Positions 10,701-20,199 are shown, numbered from the stretch's first letter. The stretch is 64,000 bases of DNA from Sedimentitalea arenosa (GCF_016428585.1 NZ_JAELVR010000003.1:62001-126000); one strand, 5' to 3'. A program made the numbers and translations. Notes: a model not told the origin generated them from the letters alone.

Positions 10701-11029
10701 CTCGACTGAGCCAGCGCCTGCACCTGTTGCAGTCCGTAGGACCAGTAGGGCACCCCGCCGATCAGCCGGATCAGGATGCCCTTCGCGCCCGTCAGGGTCC
10801 GCTCGACATAGGTGTCGACAGACAGCGGGTGTTTCAGGGCCGAAAGATTGGCCAGGCGAAGCGACGGCATCCGTCCGTCGGGACCGCCGCCGCGATGCCA
10901 GCCACTCGCGAAGGCACCGAGATCGCTGTCGGAGAAGGACAACACCACCAGATCGGCCGGGCTCTGGCCCAGGTCGGTCGGGGTCTCGGTCTCTTCCAGT
11001 CCGTGGCTTTCGCGAAAGACGACATGCAT
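7739..11029 (-). CDS. cobN: Cobaltochelatase subunit CobN
   Basis: CobN is the large substrate-binding subunit of the ATP-dependent cobaltochelatase CobNST, which inserts cobalt into hydrogenobyrinic acid a,c-diamide. The 1096-residue protein belongs to the CobN/BchH magnesium-chelatase H family; conserved pieces include IGAHGTLEWLPGKSV near residue 535 and IVDLWGSATMRTAGEE near 775. It is a little shorter than the best-studied CobN (about 1270 residues) and has a divergent N terminus, but no break is seen. cobS and cobT are not in the window. CobN lies 28 bases after cobW, a usual pairing. Confidence 0.95.
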   Translation of the reverse strand: MHVVFRESHGLEETETPTDLGQSPADLVVLSFSDSDLGAFASGWHRGGGPDGRMPSLRLANLSALKHPLSVDTYVERTLTGAKGILIRLIGGVPYWSYGLQQVQALAQSRGVAVAVLPADGREDTRLDEMSTLPVSTLRRLTHLCDTGGAVAAQAALAQLALAAGLYAGPVRGAKALPQVGAWTPEHGLTCPVAAFAPDPDHPRILITVYRAYITAADMAPVEALVSAFRARGFEAATLFAPSLKAPEAAVWIARQVRHLAPSAIVNLTAFSGKGDSGTSPLDAAGVPVFQAALATSTRDAWAGAERGLSPADLAMHVVLPEVDGRIIAGVASFKQPGAPDPALEFSRYAHQPEPDRIEAIADRVAGWVRLAATPASDCVPALVLSTYPGKEWQMGHAVGLDALASTEAILADLGHEIAHVSSLAETLPDASIAWPLEDYKQALANLPAPLREDLHTAWGPPEDDPACIDGQMRFTALRRGKAVVALQPERGAPETREDDYHDLSRTPRHGYVAFYLWLRHALKADALIHIGAHGTLEWLPGKSVALSAACWPEALIGDLPVIYPFIVNDPGEAAQAKRRIGAVTLGHVPPPLRDSGTPERMAGLEALLDEFSNADGLDPKRRERLQADIRAEARALGVEDDLGLDRATSTAEAITRIDRFVCDIKESQFGDGLHIFGRAPETAGTFDTTASAEAERAGLLDALAGRRVAAGPSGSPYRGRSDVLPTGRNLYTTDPRSVPTRSAYAQGVKLAEELIRRHLQDEGDYPKGLIVDLWGSATMRTAGEEFAMALHLLGVKPVWDKGSERVSGIEVLPITDLDRPRLDVTLRVSGLFRDVFPTLSALFGQAVRALAVRDEAPDWNPYAGRAPAARVFGPAPGSYGLGMGALTETYDADARARAGEAWLAASAFALEGDHVARDTDGIRDRVARADAFVHLQDLAETDLLLANDYATHEAGFAAAKAQTGGTARLYHLDNTNPALPRARTLSEEIARVVRARAANPGWIKGMQRHGFRGAAEIAATLDHMAAFAHLAGAVAPHLFDLYHDATLGDAEVDAFLARENPSAHRAMQDRFRALLDAGLWQTRRNSIRAAMDTQP

Positions 11030-11057
11030 CGGCGGAGCGCTTTCCCCAGGGTTCAGC

Positions 11058-12113
11058 CTATTCGGCGGCGACCGGCGCGCCGGTCAGGATCTCGTGAATC
11101 GCGGCGGCGTCGATATCGTCGTGTTCCGCGATCACGACCAGCCGGCCCTGCCGCGATTCGTCGGCTTTCCACGGCCGGTCGAACTGGTGACGGACGCGCG
11201 CGCCGACCGCCTGCACCAACAGGCGCATAGGCTTGCCGGTGACCGCCGCATAGCCCTTGACCCGCAGGATGTTGCGCTCGTTCGCCAGTTTCTCGATGCG
11301 CGCAACGAGGTCGGCGGGATCGCTCTGTTCCGGGATCGCGACGACGATGCTGTCGAAATCGTCATGCTCGTGATCGTCGGCGCTGTCATGATGGGAGGGC
11401 CGCGCATCCATGTCGTCTTCGGCGGCGGCCTCAAGACCCAGGATTACCCGCACGTCCACCGCGCCCTCGGCGACCTCGACCACCGGCAGCGGGCGAGGGG
11501 CCTCGGCGGCGATGATCGCGCGGGCCTTCGCGACGCCTTCGGGGCCGGCGAGGTCCGGTTTGGTCAGCAGGATGATGTCCGCGCAGGAGATCTGGTCTTC
11601 GAACACTTCCGAAAGGGGCGTTTCGTGGTCGAGGCTGTCATCGGCGGCGCGCTGAGCGTCGACCGCGGCGACATTGGGCGCGAAGCGACCCGCCGCCACC
11701 GCTTCGGCATCCGCCAGTGCGATCACGCCGTCGACGGTGATCTTCGAACGGATATCCGGCCAGTCGAACGCCTTGAGCAGCGGCTTGGGCAGCGCGAGGC
11801 CCGAGGTCTCGATCAGGATGTGGTCCGGGCGCGGCTCCAGCGCCATCAGTGCCTCGATCGTCGGAATGAAGTCGTCGGCCACGGTGCAGCAGATGCACCC
11901 GTTCGCGAGTTCCATGATGTTCTCGGCCGGGCAATCGGGAATCGCGCAGGATTTCAGTATCTCGCCATCCACGCCGACATCGCCGAACTCGTTGACCACC
12001 ACGGCAAGGCGCTTGCCTTGCGGATTCTGCATCAGGTGGCGGATCAGGGTGGTCTTGCCGGAGCCGAGGAAGCCGGTGATCACGGTGACGGGCAGCTTGG
12101 ACAGGTCGGACAT
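11058..12113 (-). CDS. cobW: CobW, G3E-family GTPase for cobalt delivery
   Basis: CobW is a metal-chaperone GTPase of the G3E family thought to load cobalt for the chelatase. The 351-residue protein has the P-loop GFLGSGKTTLI at residues 15-25, the metal-site motif GCICCTV near residue 73, a histidine/aspartate-rich stretch (HHDSADDHEHDD) around residue 240 that may bind metal, and a C-terminal CobW_C domain. The ATG follows the stop of the DUF1636 gene immediately (TGA-ATG), and cobN follows 28 bases downstream. Placement directly behind the riboswitch-led first gene supports a cobalt role over the related zinc GTPases. Confidence 0.94.
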   Translation of the reverse strand: MSDLSKLPVTVITGFLGSGKTTLIRHLMQNPQGKRLAVVVNEFGDVGVDGEILKSCAIPDCPAENIMELANGCICCTVADDFIPTIEALMALEPRPDHILIETSGLALPKPLLKAFDWPDIRSKITVDGVIALADAEAVAAGRFAPNVAAVDAQRAADDSLDHETPLSEVFEDQISCADIILLTKPDLAGPEGVAKARAIIAAEAPRPLPVVEVAEGAVDVRVILGLEAAAEDDMDARPSHHDSADDHEHDDFDSIVVAIPEQSDPADLVARIEKLANERNILRVKGYAAVTGKPMRLLVQAVGARVRHQFDRPWKADESRQGRLVVIAEHDDIDAAAIHEILTGAPVAAE

Positions 12114-12503
12114 TCAGAAGTCTCCTTGCGGGGGGATGCGTGCGATGCAGTTCTTGCGGAAATGGACCGGGCGTTCGCGCCAGGGCACGAGGCCGTCGGT
12201 GGTGGCGTGATAGCGGGCCACGACATCGGCGATCATGTCGGCATCGGTCTCTTCGTGGAAATTGCCATAGACATAGGTCCAGCGGGCAGGTCCGCCGCGG
12301 AATACGACCGAACAGCCGCTGTCGCAGTTCGACAGGCATTCCACCGGGCGCAGGCGGACTCCCGCGGGCAGGGGCCGGCGGCTCAGCGCTTCGTGCAGAC
12401 GGGCGCCGGGCCGCGGCCCGTCCTCATCTGTCGGCTGGCCGCGCCGACAGGTGGTGCAGACCAGAAGCTCTACGGGGGCTGCCGCGTCGGGATGATCGCT
12501 CAT
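12114..12503 (-). CDS. DUF1636 putative metal- or Fe-S-binding protein
   Basis: This 129-residue protein is the first gene after the cobalamin riboswitch. It has the cysteine pattern CTTCRRG near residue 13 and CLSNCDSGC near residue 54, which resembles the thioredoxin-like [2Fe-2S] ferredoxin arrangement and is the basis of the DUF1636 name 'predicted metal-binding protein'. The ATG at 12503 has a good ribosome site (AAAGGTG) and is preferred to the upstream extension, which runs into the riboswitch. It is immediately followed by cobW. Genes of this family often stand beside cobW or cobalt genes, so a role in cobalt handling or electron transfer to CobG is an inference; its true function is unknown. 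Confidence 0.85.
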   Translation of the reverse strand: MSDHPDAAAPVELLVCTTCRRGQPTDEDGPRPGARLHEALSRRPLPAGVRLRPVECLSNCDSGCSVVFRGGPARWTYVYGNFHEETDADMIADVVARYHATTDGLVPWRERPVHFRKNCIARIPPQGDF

Positions 12504-12591
12504 GCTCGCACCTTTCGGCCATGAAAGACGGGGAGGAGGCGGGCAAAGCAATGGCCAGACCCGTCACCGAGGCACCCCGCCCGGTTAACGT

Positions 12592-12769
12592 ACAGTGTCG
12601 CTGGCAGGTCTCCCGGCTTGCGGATTCCGGAAAGCATCTGCTTTCCTGCGGGCCACCCGCCTTCCCGGCCTGCGGGCCAGTGGCTTGGGTGCCCTCTCCG
12701 GTCACGGTCGCGGGGGCGGCTGCGTCGTGCATTCCCTTTTCATCTGCCTGTAGGCAGAAACCAACGTAG
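12592..12769 (-). promoter_or_regulatory. Cobalamin (B12) riboswitch
   Basis: Read on the minus strand, the segment holds the ordered conserved blocks of the adenosylcobalamin riboswitch: AGATGAAAAGGGAA near 12735-12750, GCCGCCCCCGCGACCG near 12705-12720, a GCCACTG block near 12675-12690, GGGAAGGCGGG near 12655-12670, and the B12 box AAGCCGGGAGACCTGCCAGC at about 12600-12620. It ends about 90 bases before the DUF1636 start, so it can regulate the whole DUF1636-cobW-cobN string. B12 riboswitches turn the genes off when the coenzyme is plentiful. A TTGACA hexamer at 12801-12796 (minus strand) is a candidate -35, though no good -10 is evident. Confidence 0.95.
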
Positions 12770-12856
12770 TGGGGATGCGGCATGGCACGGGACCTTGTCA
12801 AGCACATGCGCGTCACACGCGGGGAAAATCGCCGGGCTGCCGTCGGGTATCGGGAA

Positions 12857-13873
12857 CTAGGTGGACCGCTGATCCCGCCAGCCCAGCAGGGAGTCGAGAA
12901 GGGCAACCGCGAAAGCCGCGGAAAACGCGCCCGCCAATGTCAGCACGATCCGCGTGAAGCTGGCATAGGCCGGATCTTGAGTCGAAAGCGCCCCGGCGAT
13001 CAGGGACAGGGCCACGGAGAATGCATACTGGTATACCATCGAGGGATGGTGCCCGTTCAGCATCTTGTTGCCGAGCCATAGCCCGATCAGGAAGATGAGA
13101 CCCAGCAGGATCGGCAGGTGGGAGGACAGCAGGAAGACCGACAGCACGAAGGTGGCGCAGGCCGCGCCCAACAGGGTCGCACGGACGCGCTGTCCCGCCT
13201 CACCCCAGACCATGCCGCGCGTTGGAAACACGATCACCATCGCGGCCACCAGCGCCATTGTCAGGTCGGACGGCGACATCACGGAATAGAGCCAGAAACT
13301 GAGCCCGAGCAGAACGGTCGCGCGGATCGCGGCACCGATGGTGATGTTTCCGGGGCTTGGCAGCGGATTGTCCACCTGCACCTCGCGCGTGTGGGCGGGC
13401 AGCAAGGCGTAGACCAGCGGGGCGAGCACCAGAGCGACGAGGGCGGCGAGTGCCAGGTCGTCGCGCAGCACTTCGACGGTCGCAGTGCCGTGCATCCCCA
13501 TGACCGACATGATCAGGACGACCACGATGACCAGCATTCCAAGCGGAGTGCCGGTGCGCAAAATCTCTCGGAAACCGAGGAAGTAGAGAAGCCACATGAC
13601 TCCGAGGAAGATCGCCGGCATCGGGACAAGGTGTTCGACCAGCCACGTCATCGCGAAGACCAGAACGATCAGGATCAGCGGACCCGCCAGCGCCTTGACA
13701 GGCACAAAGGCTTTTCGGGTTCCGGCGATGATGCCCAACGGCAGGGCGGCGATCACGGCGGGCAGGGCCGGGTCCAGAAGCGGGATCGCGGCATAACCCA
13801 GGGTTCCGATCAGCGCGAGGCGGACCGCGAACAGCGGGTCTTCGCGCACATCGGGCCGGGGGGTCACATACAC
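12857..13873 (-). CDS. DUF2955 inner-membrane protein of an efflux pair
   Basis: The 338-residue protein is very hydrophobic, with roughly ten predicted membrane spans arranged in two halves separated by a polar loop around residue 170 (HTREVQVDNPLPSPGN). This layout and the motifs match the DUF2955 family, relatives of the FUSC/aromatic-acid exporter (AaeB-like) membrane proteins. It follows the HlyD-type adaptor with a gap of only nine bases, so the two form an export unit, probably for a small aromatic or otherwise toxic compound. The substrate cannot be told from the sequence. Start is the ATG at 13873; no outer-membrane partner is nearby. Confidence 0.75.
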   Translation of the reverse strand: MYVTPRPDVREDPLFAVRLALIGTLGYAAIPLLDPALPAVIAALPLGIIAGTRKAFVPVKALAGPLILIVLVFAMTWLVEHLVPMPAIFLGVMWLLYFLGFREILRTGTPLGMLVIVVVLIMSVMGMHGTATVEVLRDDLALAALVALVLAPLVYALLPAHTREVQVDNPLPSPGNITIGAAIRATVLLGLSFWLYSVMSPSDLTMALVAAMVIVFPTRGMVWGEAGQRVRATLLGAACATFVLSVFLLSSHLPILLGLIFLIGLWLGNKMLNGHHPSMVYQYAFSVALSLIAGALSTQDPAYASFTRIVLTLAGAFSAAFAVALLDSLLGWRDQRST

Positions 13874-13882
13874 GGAACGCGC

Positions 13883-14977
13883 CTAGTGCAGATAGCTGAT
13901 GACCGATCGGATGCGCTGGCCAAGGCCGACGATCCAGGCCACCGGGTTGCCGGTGCCTTCGGCGTAAACCACAGTATGAACCTTGCCGCCGATGCGGACC
14001 GCAGGGAATTCTTCCCCGTCGTCCAGCACCAGTTCGATCCGAACAGGAATGCGGCGGGCCGGTTCGAACCACCGATTGGCGGGTTGGTTCACCACCAGGC
14101 TGCCCTGGTTGCTGCGCCCGGGATCGATGCCCCAGGCGATGCTCTGGACCCGACCGCCATAGATTCTGCCCGGGACGGCGTCGAACAACAGCCCCACGGT
14201 GTCGTCTGCTTCGACACCGCGCAACTGGTTTTCACGCAGATCCACGGTGACCCAGACATCTCCCGCGTCGATGAAGGTCAGCGCGGGGCTGCCGGCTGCG
14301 ACAAACTCGCCTTCCGACAACAGCACGTTGGTGACCGCGCCGTAGTGCGGCGCGCGGACGGTGGTCGATGCCAGATCGTACTGCGCCTGTTCGAGCTGAG
14401 CCTGCGCCGCTGCGATTGCAGGGTTGTCTTCACCGTCCGGGCCAAGCTGCTTGCGCGCGCTTTCGAGGCTGGCCTCGGCGCTGGCAAGCTGGGCTTCGGC
14501 GGCGGCGACTTCGTTGCGGGCGGCGTCCCCCTGAGCCTTGGACGCGTATCCGCGTTCCTCCAGGCGGATGACCCGGGACGCCTGCGCCCGCGTGGTTTCG
14601 AGAGCACTGCGCGACCTGGTCACCTCGGCCTGCGCGGCCAGAAGCGAGGTGCTGGACGCATCGATGTTCTGCACCGTCGAGGTCAAGTTGGCCTCGGCCT
14701 GCCGCACGGCCAGTTCATACGGTCGACGGTCAAGCGAAAACAGCGGATCTTCGGCCTGCACGATCGCGTCGTCGCTGACATGCACCTCGATGACCTCGCC
14801 CGAAATCCTGGGAGCGATCTGCACGACATGAGCGGATACGCTTGCCCGCGACGACGAGGGTGCGAGCCGGTCCGTCAGCGCATAGAACGCCATCGCCACA
14901 ACGATCAGCAGGACCACGACCACGGCGATTTTTGCGGCCGGGTTTGAGGGGGATGGAGTCTCGTCGCGTGTGCTCAT
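13883..14977 (-). CDS. HlyD/EmrA-family membrane fusion protein
   Basis: The 364-residue periplasmic adaptor has one N-terminal membrane anchor (about residues 16-36, AKIAVVVVLLIVVAMAFYAL), a biotinyl-lipoyl-like piece (VQIAPRISGEVIEVHV), a long alpha-helical hairpin rich in Glu, Ala and Gln (residues 85-200), and a beta-barrel domain (TTVRAPHYGAVTNV onward). It links the DUF2955 transporter downstream to the outer envelope. Order adaptor-transporter with a nine-base gap implies one operon. The region upstream (14978-15182) carries no other gene; its control is not evident. Confidence 0.85.
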   Translation of the reverse strand: MSTRDETPSPSNPAAKIAVVVVLLIVVAMAFYALTDRLAPSSSRASVSAHVVQIAPRISGEVIEVHVSDDAIVQAEDPLFSLDRRPYELAVRQAEANLTSTVQNIDASSTSLLAAQAEVTRSRSALETTRAQASRVIRLEERGYASKAQGDAARNEVAAAEAQLASAEASLESARKQLGPDGEDNPAIAAAQAQLEQAQYDLASTTVRAPHYGAVTNVLLSEGEFVAAGSPALTFIDAGDVWVTVDLRENQLRGVEADDTVGLLFDAVPGRIYGGRVQSIAWGIDPGRSNQGSLVVNQPANRWFEPARRIPVRIELVLDDGEEFPAVRIGGKVHTVVYAEGTGNPVAWIVGLGQRIRSVISYLH

Positions 14978-15182
14978 TCCTGCAGCCCTTCAGGCAAACT
15001 GACGTTCTGATGTGGTCTGGACGGGATTTATCTCAATCCCGGCGCCGGACCAATTCTTCCCGCGACGTGGCCTCTGTCTGTGGGTGATCGCGCGGCATCG
15101 GCGTCGGGTTCGACCACCGCGCGGCACCCTTGGTATGGACGGGGGCACTCATGGTGCCCTCCGTGCTTCTTCGTGCGGTCTA

Positions 15183-16103
15183 TCAGACCTTGAGATTCGG
15201 GATGATCTGTTTCTTGCGGCTGACGACGCCGGGCAGCACGACAGTGTCGCCCTCCGCGCGCGCATCGAAGCTCTTGGCGGCGACGGTGCGCACCAGGTCG
15301 TTGGGCACCAGCAGCGTGCTTTGCTCGTTCAGGATATCGACCACGAACAAGAGCACCTGATCGACGCCGTCCTCGGTGGCGACGGATTTCATCGACTCGA
15401 TCAGGCTGGCCTTGCGGTCCAGGATCGTCGCCGGCGAGGTGGTTTCCAGAACCGACACGCGGAACTTGGTGCCGGCGACCTCGTATTCCTTGCTGTCCAT
15501 GCGCAGCAGCTCGGCGTCGCTGAACGACGATACGTCGGATTTCGCAGCGAACATCTCTTCGGCGTAATCCGGAATCGAAATACCCAGTTCGCCCGCCAGC
15601 TTCTCGGCGACGGCCTTGTCATGGGGGGTGGTGGTCGGGCTGCGGAACTCAAGCGTATCGCTGAGGATGCAGGTCAGCATCGCGCATTTTACCGGATCGG
15701 GCATCTTGCCCATGTCGTCGCCGATCAGGTCGTGCATGATCGTCGCGGTGCACGCGACCGGGCGAATGGTGATGTCGATCGGACCCTTGGTTTCCAGCCC
15801 GCCGACCAGCTTGTGATGATCGATGATCGCCTGCACGTCCGCACCGTTGATGTTTGCAGGCAGTTCGGCGGGGTTGTTGGTGTCCACGATCACGACCGGA
15901 GCGTCGTCGGCAACGTCACTGATGATCGAGGGCTTGGGCAGGTCCCAGCGCTTGAGCATGAACGCGGCTTCGGTGTTGGGTTCGCCCAGCAGCACGGCCT
16001 CGGCGGGGGTGCCTTTCACCTCGTTCAGGTACCAGGCCCAGATGATGGGCGAGCCGGTGGAGTCGGTGTCGGGAGATTTGTGTCCGAAAACCTGGATGGT
16101 CAT
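15183..16103 (-). CDS. ppaC: Manganese-dependent inorganic pyrophosphatase (family II)
   Basis: The 306-residue enzyme splits pyrophosphate to phosphate in the cytoplasm. It belongs to the DHH phosphoesterase superfamily: the N-terminal metal motif GHKSPDTDS (residues 7-15), VDTNNPAEL near residue 75, and the signature IIDHHKLVGG near residue 90 are all present, followed by a DHHA2 C-terminal domain. Length is the family norm. Most alphaproteobacteria use family I pyrophosphatase, but Rhodobacteraceae often carry this family II type. A clear promoter (GTGACA-17-TATAAG) stands upstream. Confidence 0.95.
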   Translation of the reverse strand: MTIQVFGHKSPDTDSTGSPIIWAWYLNEVKGTPAEAVLLGEPNTEAAFMLKRWDLPKPSIISDVADDAPVVIVDTNNPAELPANINGADVQAIIDHHKLVGGLETKGPIDITIRPVACTATIMHDLIGDDMGKMPDPVKCAMLTCILSDTLEFRSPTTTPHDKAVAEKLAGELGISIPDYAEEMFAAKSDVSSFSDAELLRMDSKEYEVAGTKFRVSVLETTSPATILDRKASLIESMKSVATEDGVDQVLLFVVDILNEQSTLLVPNDLVRTVAAKSFDARAEGDTVVLPGVVSRKKQIIPNLKV

Positions 16104-16426
16104 GCGTTTCGTCCTGTAAATAGGGGGTGTCGTTCGCGCGCCTTATAGGAACCGTCCGTCTGCTTGTCACCCGCCGTCGCGCAGGATGCGACCGTTGGTC
16201 AGAGCCAAGCCACCTCAGGTGCGTTGACACGGGACGGCGGCGCGCGCGAAAAACAAGGCTCACTTTGGCAGGAGGCCGGGGCGGACGGTGGAAAATCGCA
16301 GGCAGATCGAGGCGCAGTGCGCGCGCCGCCACGGGGCGCTGCGGGCGGCTGAGCGTTTCGTCTGTATTGACAATCCGCGCCGCTTTGTTCGTCGTCTCTT
16401 GTCCGCGACATCAGGGATGGACTCCC
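16104..16426. other. Divergent intergenic region ppaC / DUF2161 gene
   Basis: This 323-base stretch separates two divergent genes. It holds the ppaC promoter at its left end. On the plus strand a TTGACA at 16367-16372 may be a -35 for the DUF2161 gene, but no convincing -10 follows. The frame of the downstream gene stays open through the region, yet there is no family-like residue pattern in it, so it is treated as non-coding. Confidence 0.5.
16142..16170 (-). promoter_or_regulatory. Promoter of ppaC
   Basis: On the minus strand GTGACA (16170-16165) and TATAAG (16147-16142) are separated by exactly 17 bases, a housekeeping-type promoter pair, about 40 bases ahead of the ppaC ATG. No other gene could use it. 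Confidence 0.6.
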
Positions 16427-17125
16427 GTGCCTGCTGATCAGCCGCTGCGTGAGCAGGCGCTGTATCCGCCGATCAAGGCGCTGCTCGAACGGCAGGGCTA
16501 CGAGGTCAAAGGAGAGGTCGGCGCTGCGGACGTGGTCGCGCGGCGTGGCGAAGAACCGCCCGTGATCGTCGAACTCAAACTGCGCTTTTCATTGGCGCTC
16601 TTCCACCAGGCGGTCGCGCGTCTTGCGATCACTGACCTGGTTTACATTGCCGTGGCGCGCCCGACCGGCAAGTCGGCGCGCCGGGCGCTGCGGGACAATC
16701 GGGCGCTGTGCCGTCGCTTGGGTCTCGGGCTTATTACGGTGCGCGCCGATGGAATGGCCGAGGTTTTGTGCGATCCGGGCCAGCAATCATTGCGACGTTC
16801 GCAGAAACGCGCTTTGAGGCTCCTGCGCGAGTTCGATCGGCTGCAAGGCGATCCGAACGCAGGGGGCGCGACGCGGCACGGCATTGTCACCGGCTATCGG
16901 CAGGACGCGTTGCGCTGCGCCGCGATGTTGGCCGAACACGGCCCGAGCAGGGGGATCGAGGTTGCCCGCACCGCCGCCGTTCCCGCCGCTACCCGGCTCA
17001 TGCGCGACAATCACTACGGTTGGTTTGAACGCATCGGCCGCGGGGTCTATGCGCTTACGCCATCCGGATCGGAAGGGTTGCGGCACTGGGCCTACAGTTG
17101 GGAGCCAGCCGATGAGTCGGACTGA
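16427..17125 (+). CDS. DUF2161 protein, putative PD-(D/E)XK phosphodiesterase
   Basis: The 232-residue protein has the nuclease-fold signature of DUF2161: LYPPIKALLERQGYEVKGEV, then GAADVV and the catalytic-type VIVELKLRF (D..E-x-K) near residues 35-55. The second half has a winged-helix-like end with RLMRDNHYGWFERIGRGVY. Members are widespread in Rhodobacteraceae; no substrate is established, although the fold suggests DNA cleavage or repair. A GTG at 16427 is chosen as start because the family sequence begins just after it and an AGGGA ribosome site lies about nine bases upstream; the frame extends upstream without homologous residues. It is a single gene with no partner. Confidence 0.75.
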   Translation: MPADQPLREQALYPPIKALLERQGYEVKGEVGAADVVARRGEEPPVIVELKLRFSLALFHQAVARLAITDLVYIAVARPTGKSARRALRDNRALCRRLGLGLITVRADGMAEVLCDPGQQSLRRSQKRALRLLREFDRLQGDPNAGGATRHGIVTGYRQDALRCAAMLAEHGPSRGIEVARTAAVPAATRLMRDNHYGWFERIGRGVYALTPSGSEGLRHWAYSWEPADESD

Positions 17126-17320
17126 TTCGCCGCGATGGAAATCGATTCGCCGAGTTTGGCGATGTTCGTGCAATCTAAGCGGGAAGCCGCCGGTCGGCGC
17201 GACTCTGACAGGTAGAAACTGGCCAGTATTTTAGGGGATTTTGGAGAAAAGCGTTCGGGAAGTGCGGATTTCCGCCTATGAATGAACTCGGCGCTTTGGC
17301 GCTGTGGTCAGGGGGAAGTG

Positions 17321-17850
17321 ATGAGAGTTCTTGGTGCCGCATTTGCCCTGTGTTTCGGAGCATCCGCTGCATTGTCCGCCACACACACCCAGCTTTTGAA
17401 CGATTACCCGTCTCCCGCGCTTGGGTCGCAATGCGATTTCGGTTTGCGCATTTGCGGTTCGGGTCTGTTTTTCGCGTTCCAGGTTGGCAGCGTGGCACCG
17501 AGCTATGACGATGTTGCCCTGACCGCAACAACCACCGGTATGTTTCACCAGTCAACGCCCGTCGGTCAGACATTATCTACCGACATTTCGATCAATTCTC
17601 CGACGACGGGCCCTGTGGATGCGGGCGGTATGGCCTTCAAGGCTGCGGGAGGACCGGAATTGACCGAAGCCATCGGTCGGGGAGCGGAAAGACGACATGG
17701 TCATGAGCGATTTCCCGTTCAGGGCATCGCCCACCTTCGTCACTCCTCTCCCCGGGTCGATGTCTGCGGCGGGATGGGTAGTGATTTCTGGTATTGTAGC
17801 ACCGGGATTGACACGTCGGCGTAATCGCAGCCGGCGCGCCCGAATTTCTA
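17321..17850 (+). pseudogene. Decayed exported protein with VPLPA-CTERM-like tail
   Basis: From the ATG at 17321 (good GGGGGAAG ribosome site) a frame of 168 codons begins with a clean signal peptide (MRVLGAAFALCFGASAALSA) and a low-complexity Ser/Thr/Gly-rich secreted region. From about 17690 the frame turns into unlikely residues (ERRHGHERF). One base over, from 17697, the other frame reads TPLPGSMSAAGWVVISG, then a further hydrophobic stretch and RRRNRSRR, which is the plan of a VPLPA-CTERM sorting tail: P-L-P motif, membrane helix, basic end. The simplest reading is a frameshift near 17680-17700, with further decay since no stop follows the basic end at once. An intact gene of unknown type, ending at 17824, cannot be excluded. 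Confidence 0.45.
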
Positions 17851-17859
17851 TGACGCAAG

Positions 17860-17885
17860 CGCCCGGCTCTGCCGGGCGTTTTTTT
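17860..17885 (+). terminator. Rho-independent terminator
   Basis: An eight-base perfect stem, CGCCCGGC / GCCGGGCG, with a TCT loop is followed by seven T residues. It ends the transcript of the decayed gene upstream and insulates groESL. Confidence 0.92.
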
Positions 17886-17898
17886 GTGACCGAACCTG

Positions 17899-17927
17899 TT
17901 GACAGGTCGTGAAACGCTCCCTAGCTA
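17899..17927 (+). promoter_or_regulatory. Housekeeping promoter of groESL
   Basis: TTGACA (17899-17904) and TAGCTA (17922-17927) are separated by 17 bases just upstream of the CIRCE operator, so a transcript would start inside or just before CIRCE, the usual plan for HrcA-controlled groE operons. No sigma-32 box was recognised here. Confidence 0.6.
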
Positions 17928-17934
17928 TCCGGCG

Positions 17935-17961
17935 TTGGCACTCGCCTTGGGTGAGTGCTAA
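17935..17961 (+). promoter_or_regulatory. CIRCE operator (HrcA binding site)
   Basis: The inverted repeat TTGGCACTC - 9 bases - GAGTGCTAA differs from the CIRCE consensus (TTAGCACTC-N9-GAGTGCTAA) at one base. It lies about 60 bases before groES and directly behind the promoter, so HrcA is expected to repress the operon until heat shock. Confidence 0.93.
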
Positions 17962-18022
17962 TGATCCGTCCGCTGACCGACGGATCATGGAAACAACCTT
18001 TGAGCGTTAAGGAGCTGCAAAG

Positions 18023-18334
18023 ATGGCATTCAAACCACTTCATGACCGGGTGCTCGTGCGCCGCGTGGAAAGCGAAGAGAAAACCGCTGGCGGACTGATC
18101 ATTCCTGACAGCGCCAAGGAAAAGCCTGCCGAGGGCATCGTTGTCGCAGTCGGCGCTGGTGCGCGCGACGAGGACGGCGACCGGATCAAGATGGACGTCA
18201 AGGAAGGCGACAAGATCCTGTTCGGCAAGTGGTCCGGCACCGAGGTCAACCTCGATGGCGAAGAACTGCTGATCATGAAGGAATCCGACATCATGGGTAT
18301 CATCGAGTCGAGCGCTGCCGCGAAAGCAGCCTGA
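18023..18334 (+). CDS. groES: Co-chaperonin GroES
   Basis: The 103-residue protein is the lid of the GroEL folding chamber. It starts [14 protein letters not shown], has the mobile loop region [18 protein letters not shown] at residues 18-35 and the conserved [14 protein letters not shown] near residue 63. A ribosome site AAGGAG stands before the ATG. groEL follows after 48 bases; both are under the CIRCE operator. Confidence 0.98.
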   Translation: MAFKPLHDRVLVRRVESEEKTAGGLIIPDSAKEKPAEGIVVAVGAGARDEDGDRIKMDVKEGDKILFGKWSGTEVNLDGEELLIMKESDIMGIIESSAAAKAA

Positions 18335-18352
18335 ACGCCTCGGATCGTCTGA

Positions 18353-20026
<1,674 letters not shown>

Positions 20027-20054
20027 TCACGCCTCTCTTGTCCAAGAGACCGAG

Positions 20055-20082
20055 AAGGGGAGCCAACGGGCTCCCCTTTTTT
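20055..20082 (+). terminator. Rho-independent terminator of groESL
   Basis: A ten-base perfect stem AAGGGGAGCC / GGCTCCCCTT with an AACG loop is followed by a run of T, 28 bases behind the groEL stop. Confidence 0.92.
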
Positions 20083-20199
20083 GGTGCGCCGGCCTTTGAA
20101 TCGTCGCCTTGGGTGGGAGCGATCGAGAGCGCCGAATTCGAGGCGCTGTCCTCGGCCCAATCTTCCCGGCTGTTCTTTTTCCAGATCAGCCGCTAAGCG

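Noticed and set aside
7739..11029. Possible truncation of CobN (1096 residues against about 1270 in the reference)
   Set aside because: The frame is continuous, conserved blocks are present in order, and shorter CobN proteins are usual in this group as far as is known, so no break is claimed.
13118..14947. 609-residue plus-strand open frame
   Set aside because: It is antisense to the DUF2955 and HlyD genes, is rich in Arg, Gln, His and Gly as expected for a GC-rich shadow frame, and has no recognisable motif.
15000..15140. Two copies of a TGGTNTGGACGGG string between the HlyD gene and ppaC
   Set aside because: The match is short and GC-rich; it may be chance and no function can be attached.
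20084..20199. Short coding-like plus-strand stretch behind the groEL terminator, ending FFFQISR
   Set aside because: About 30 codons with no start codon of good context and no known family; it could be a remnant but cannot be supported.
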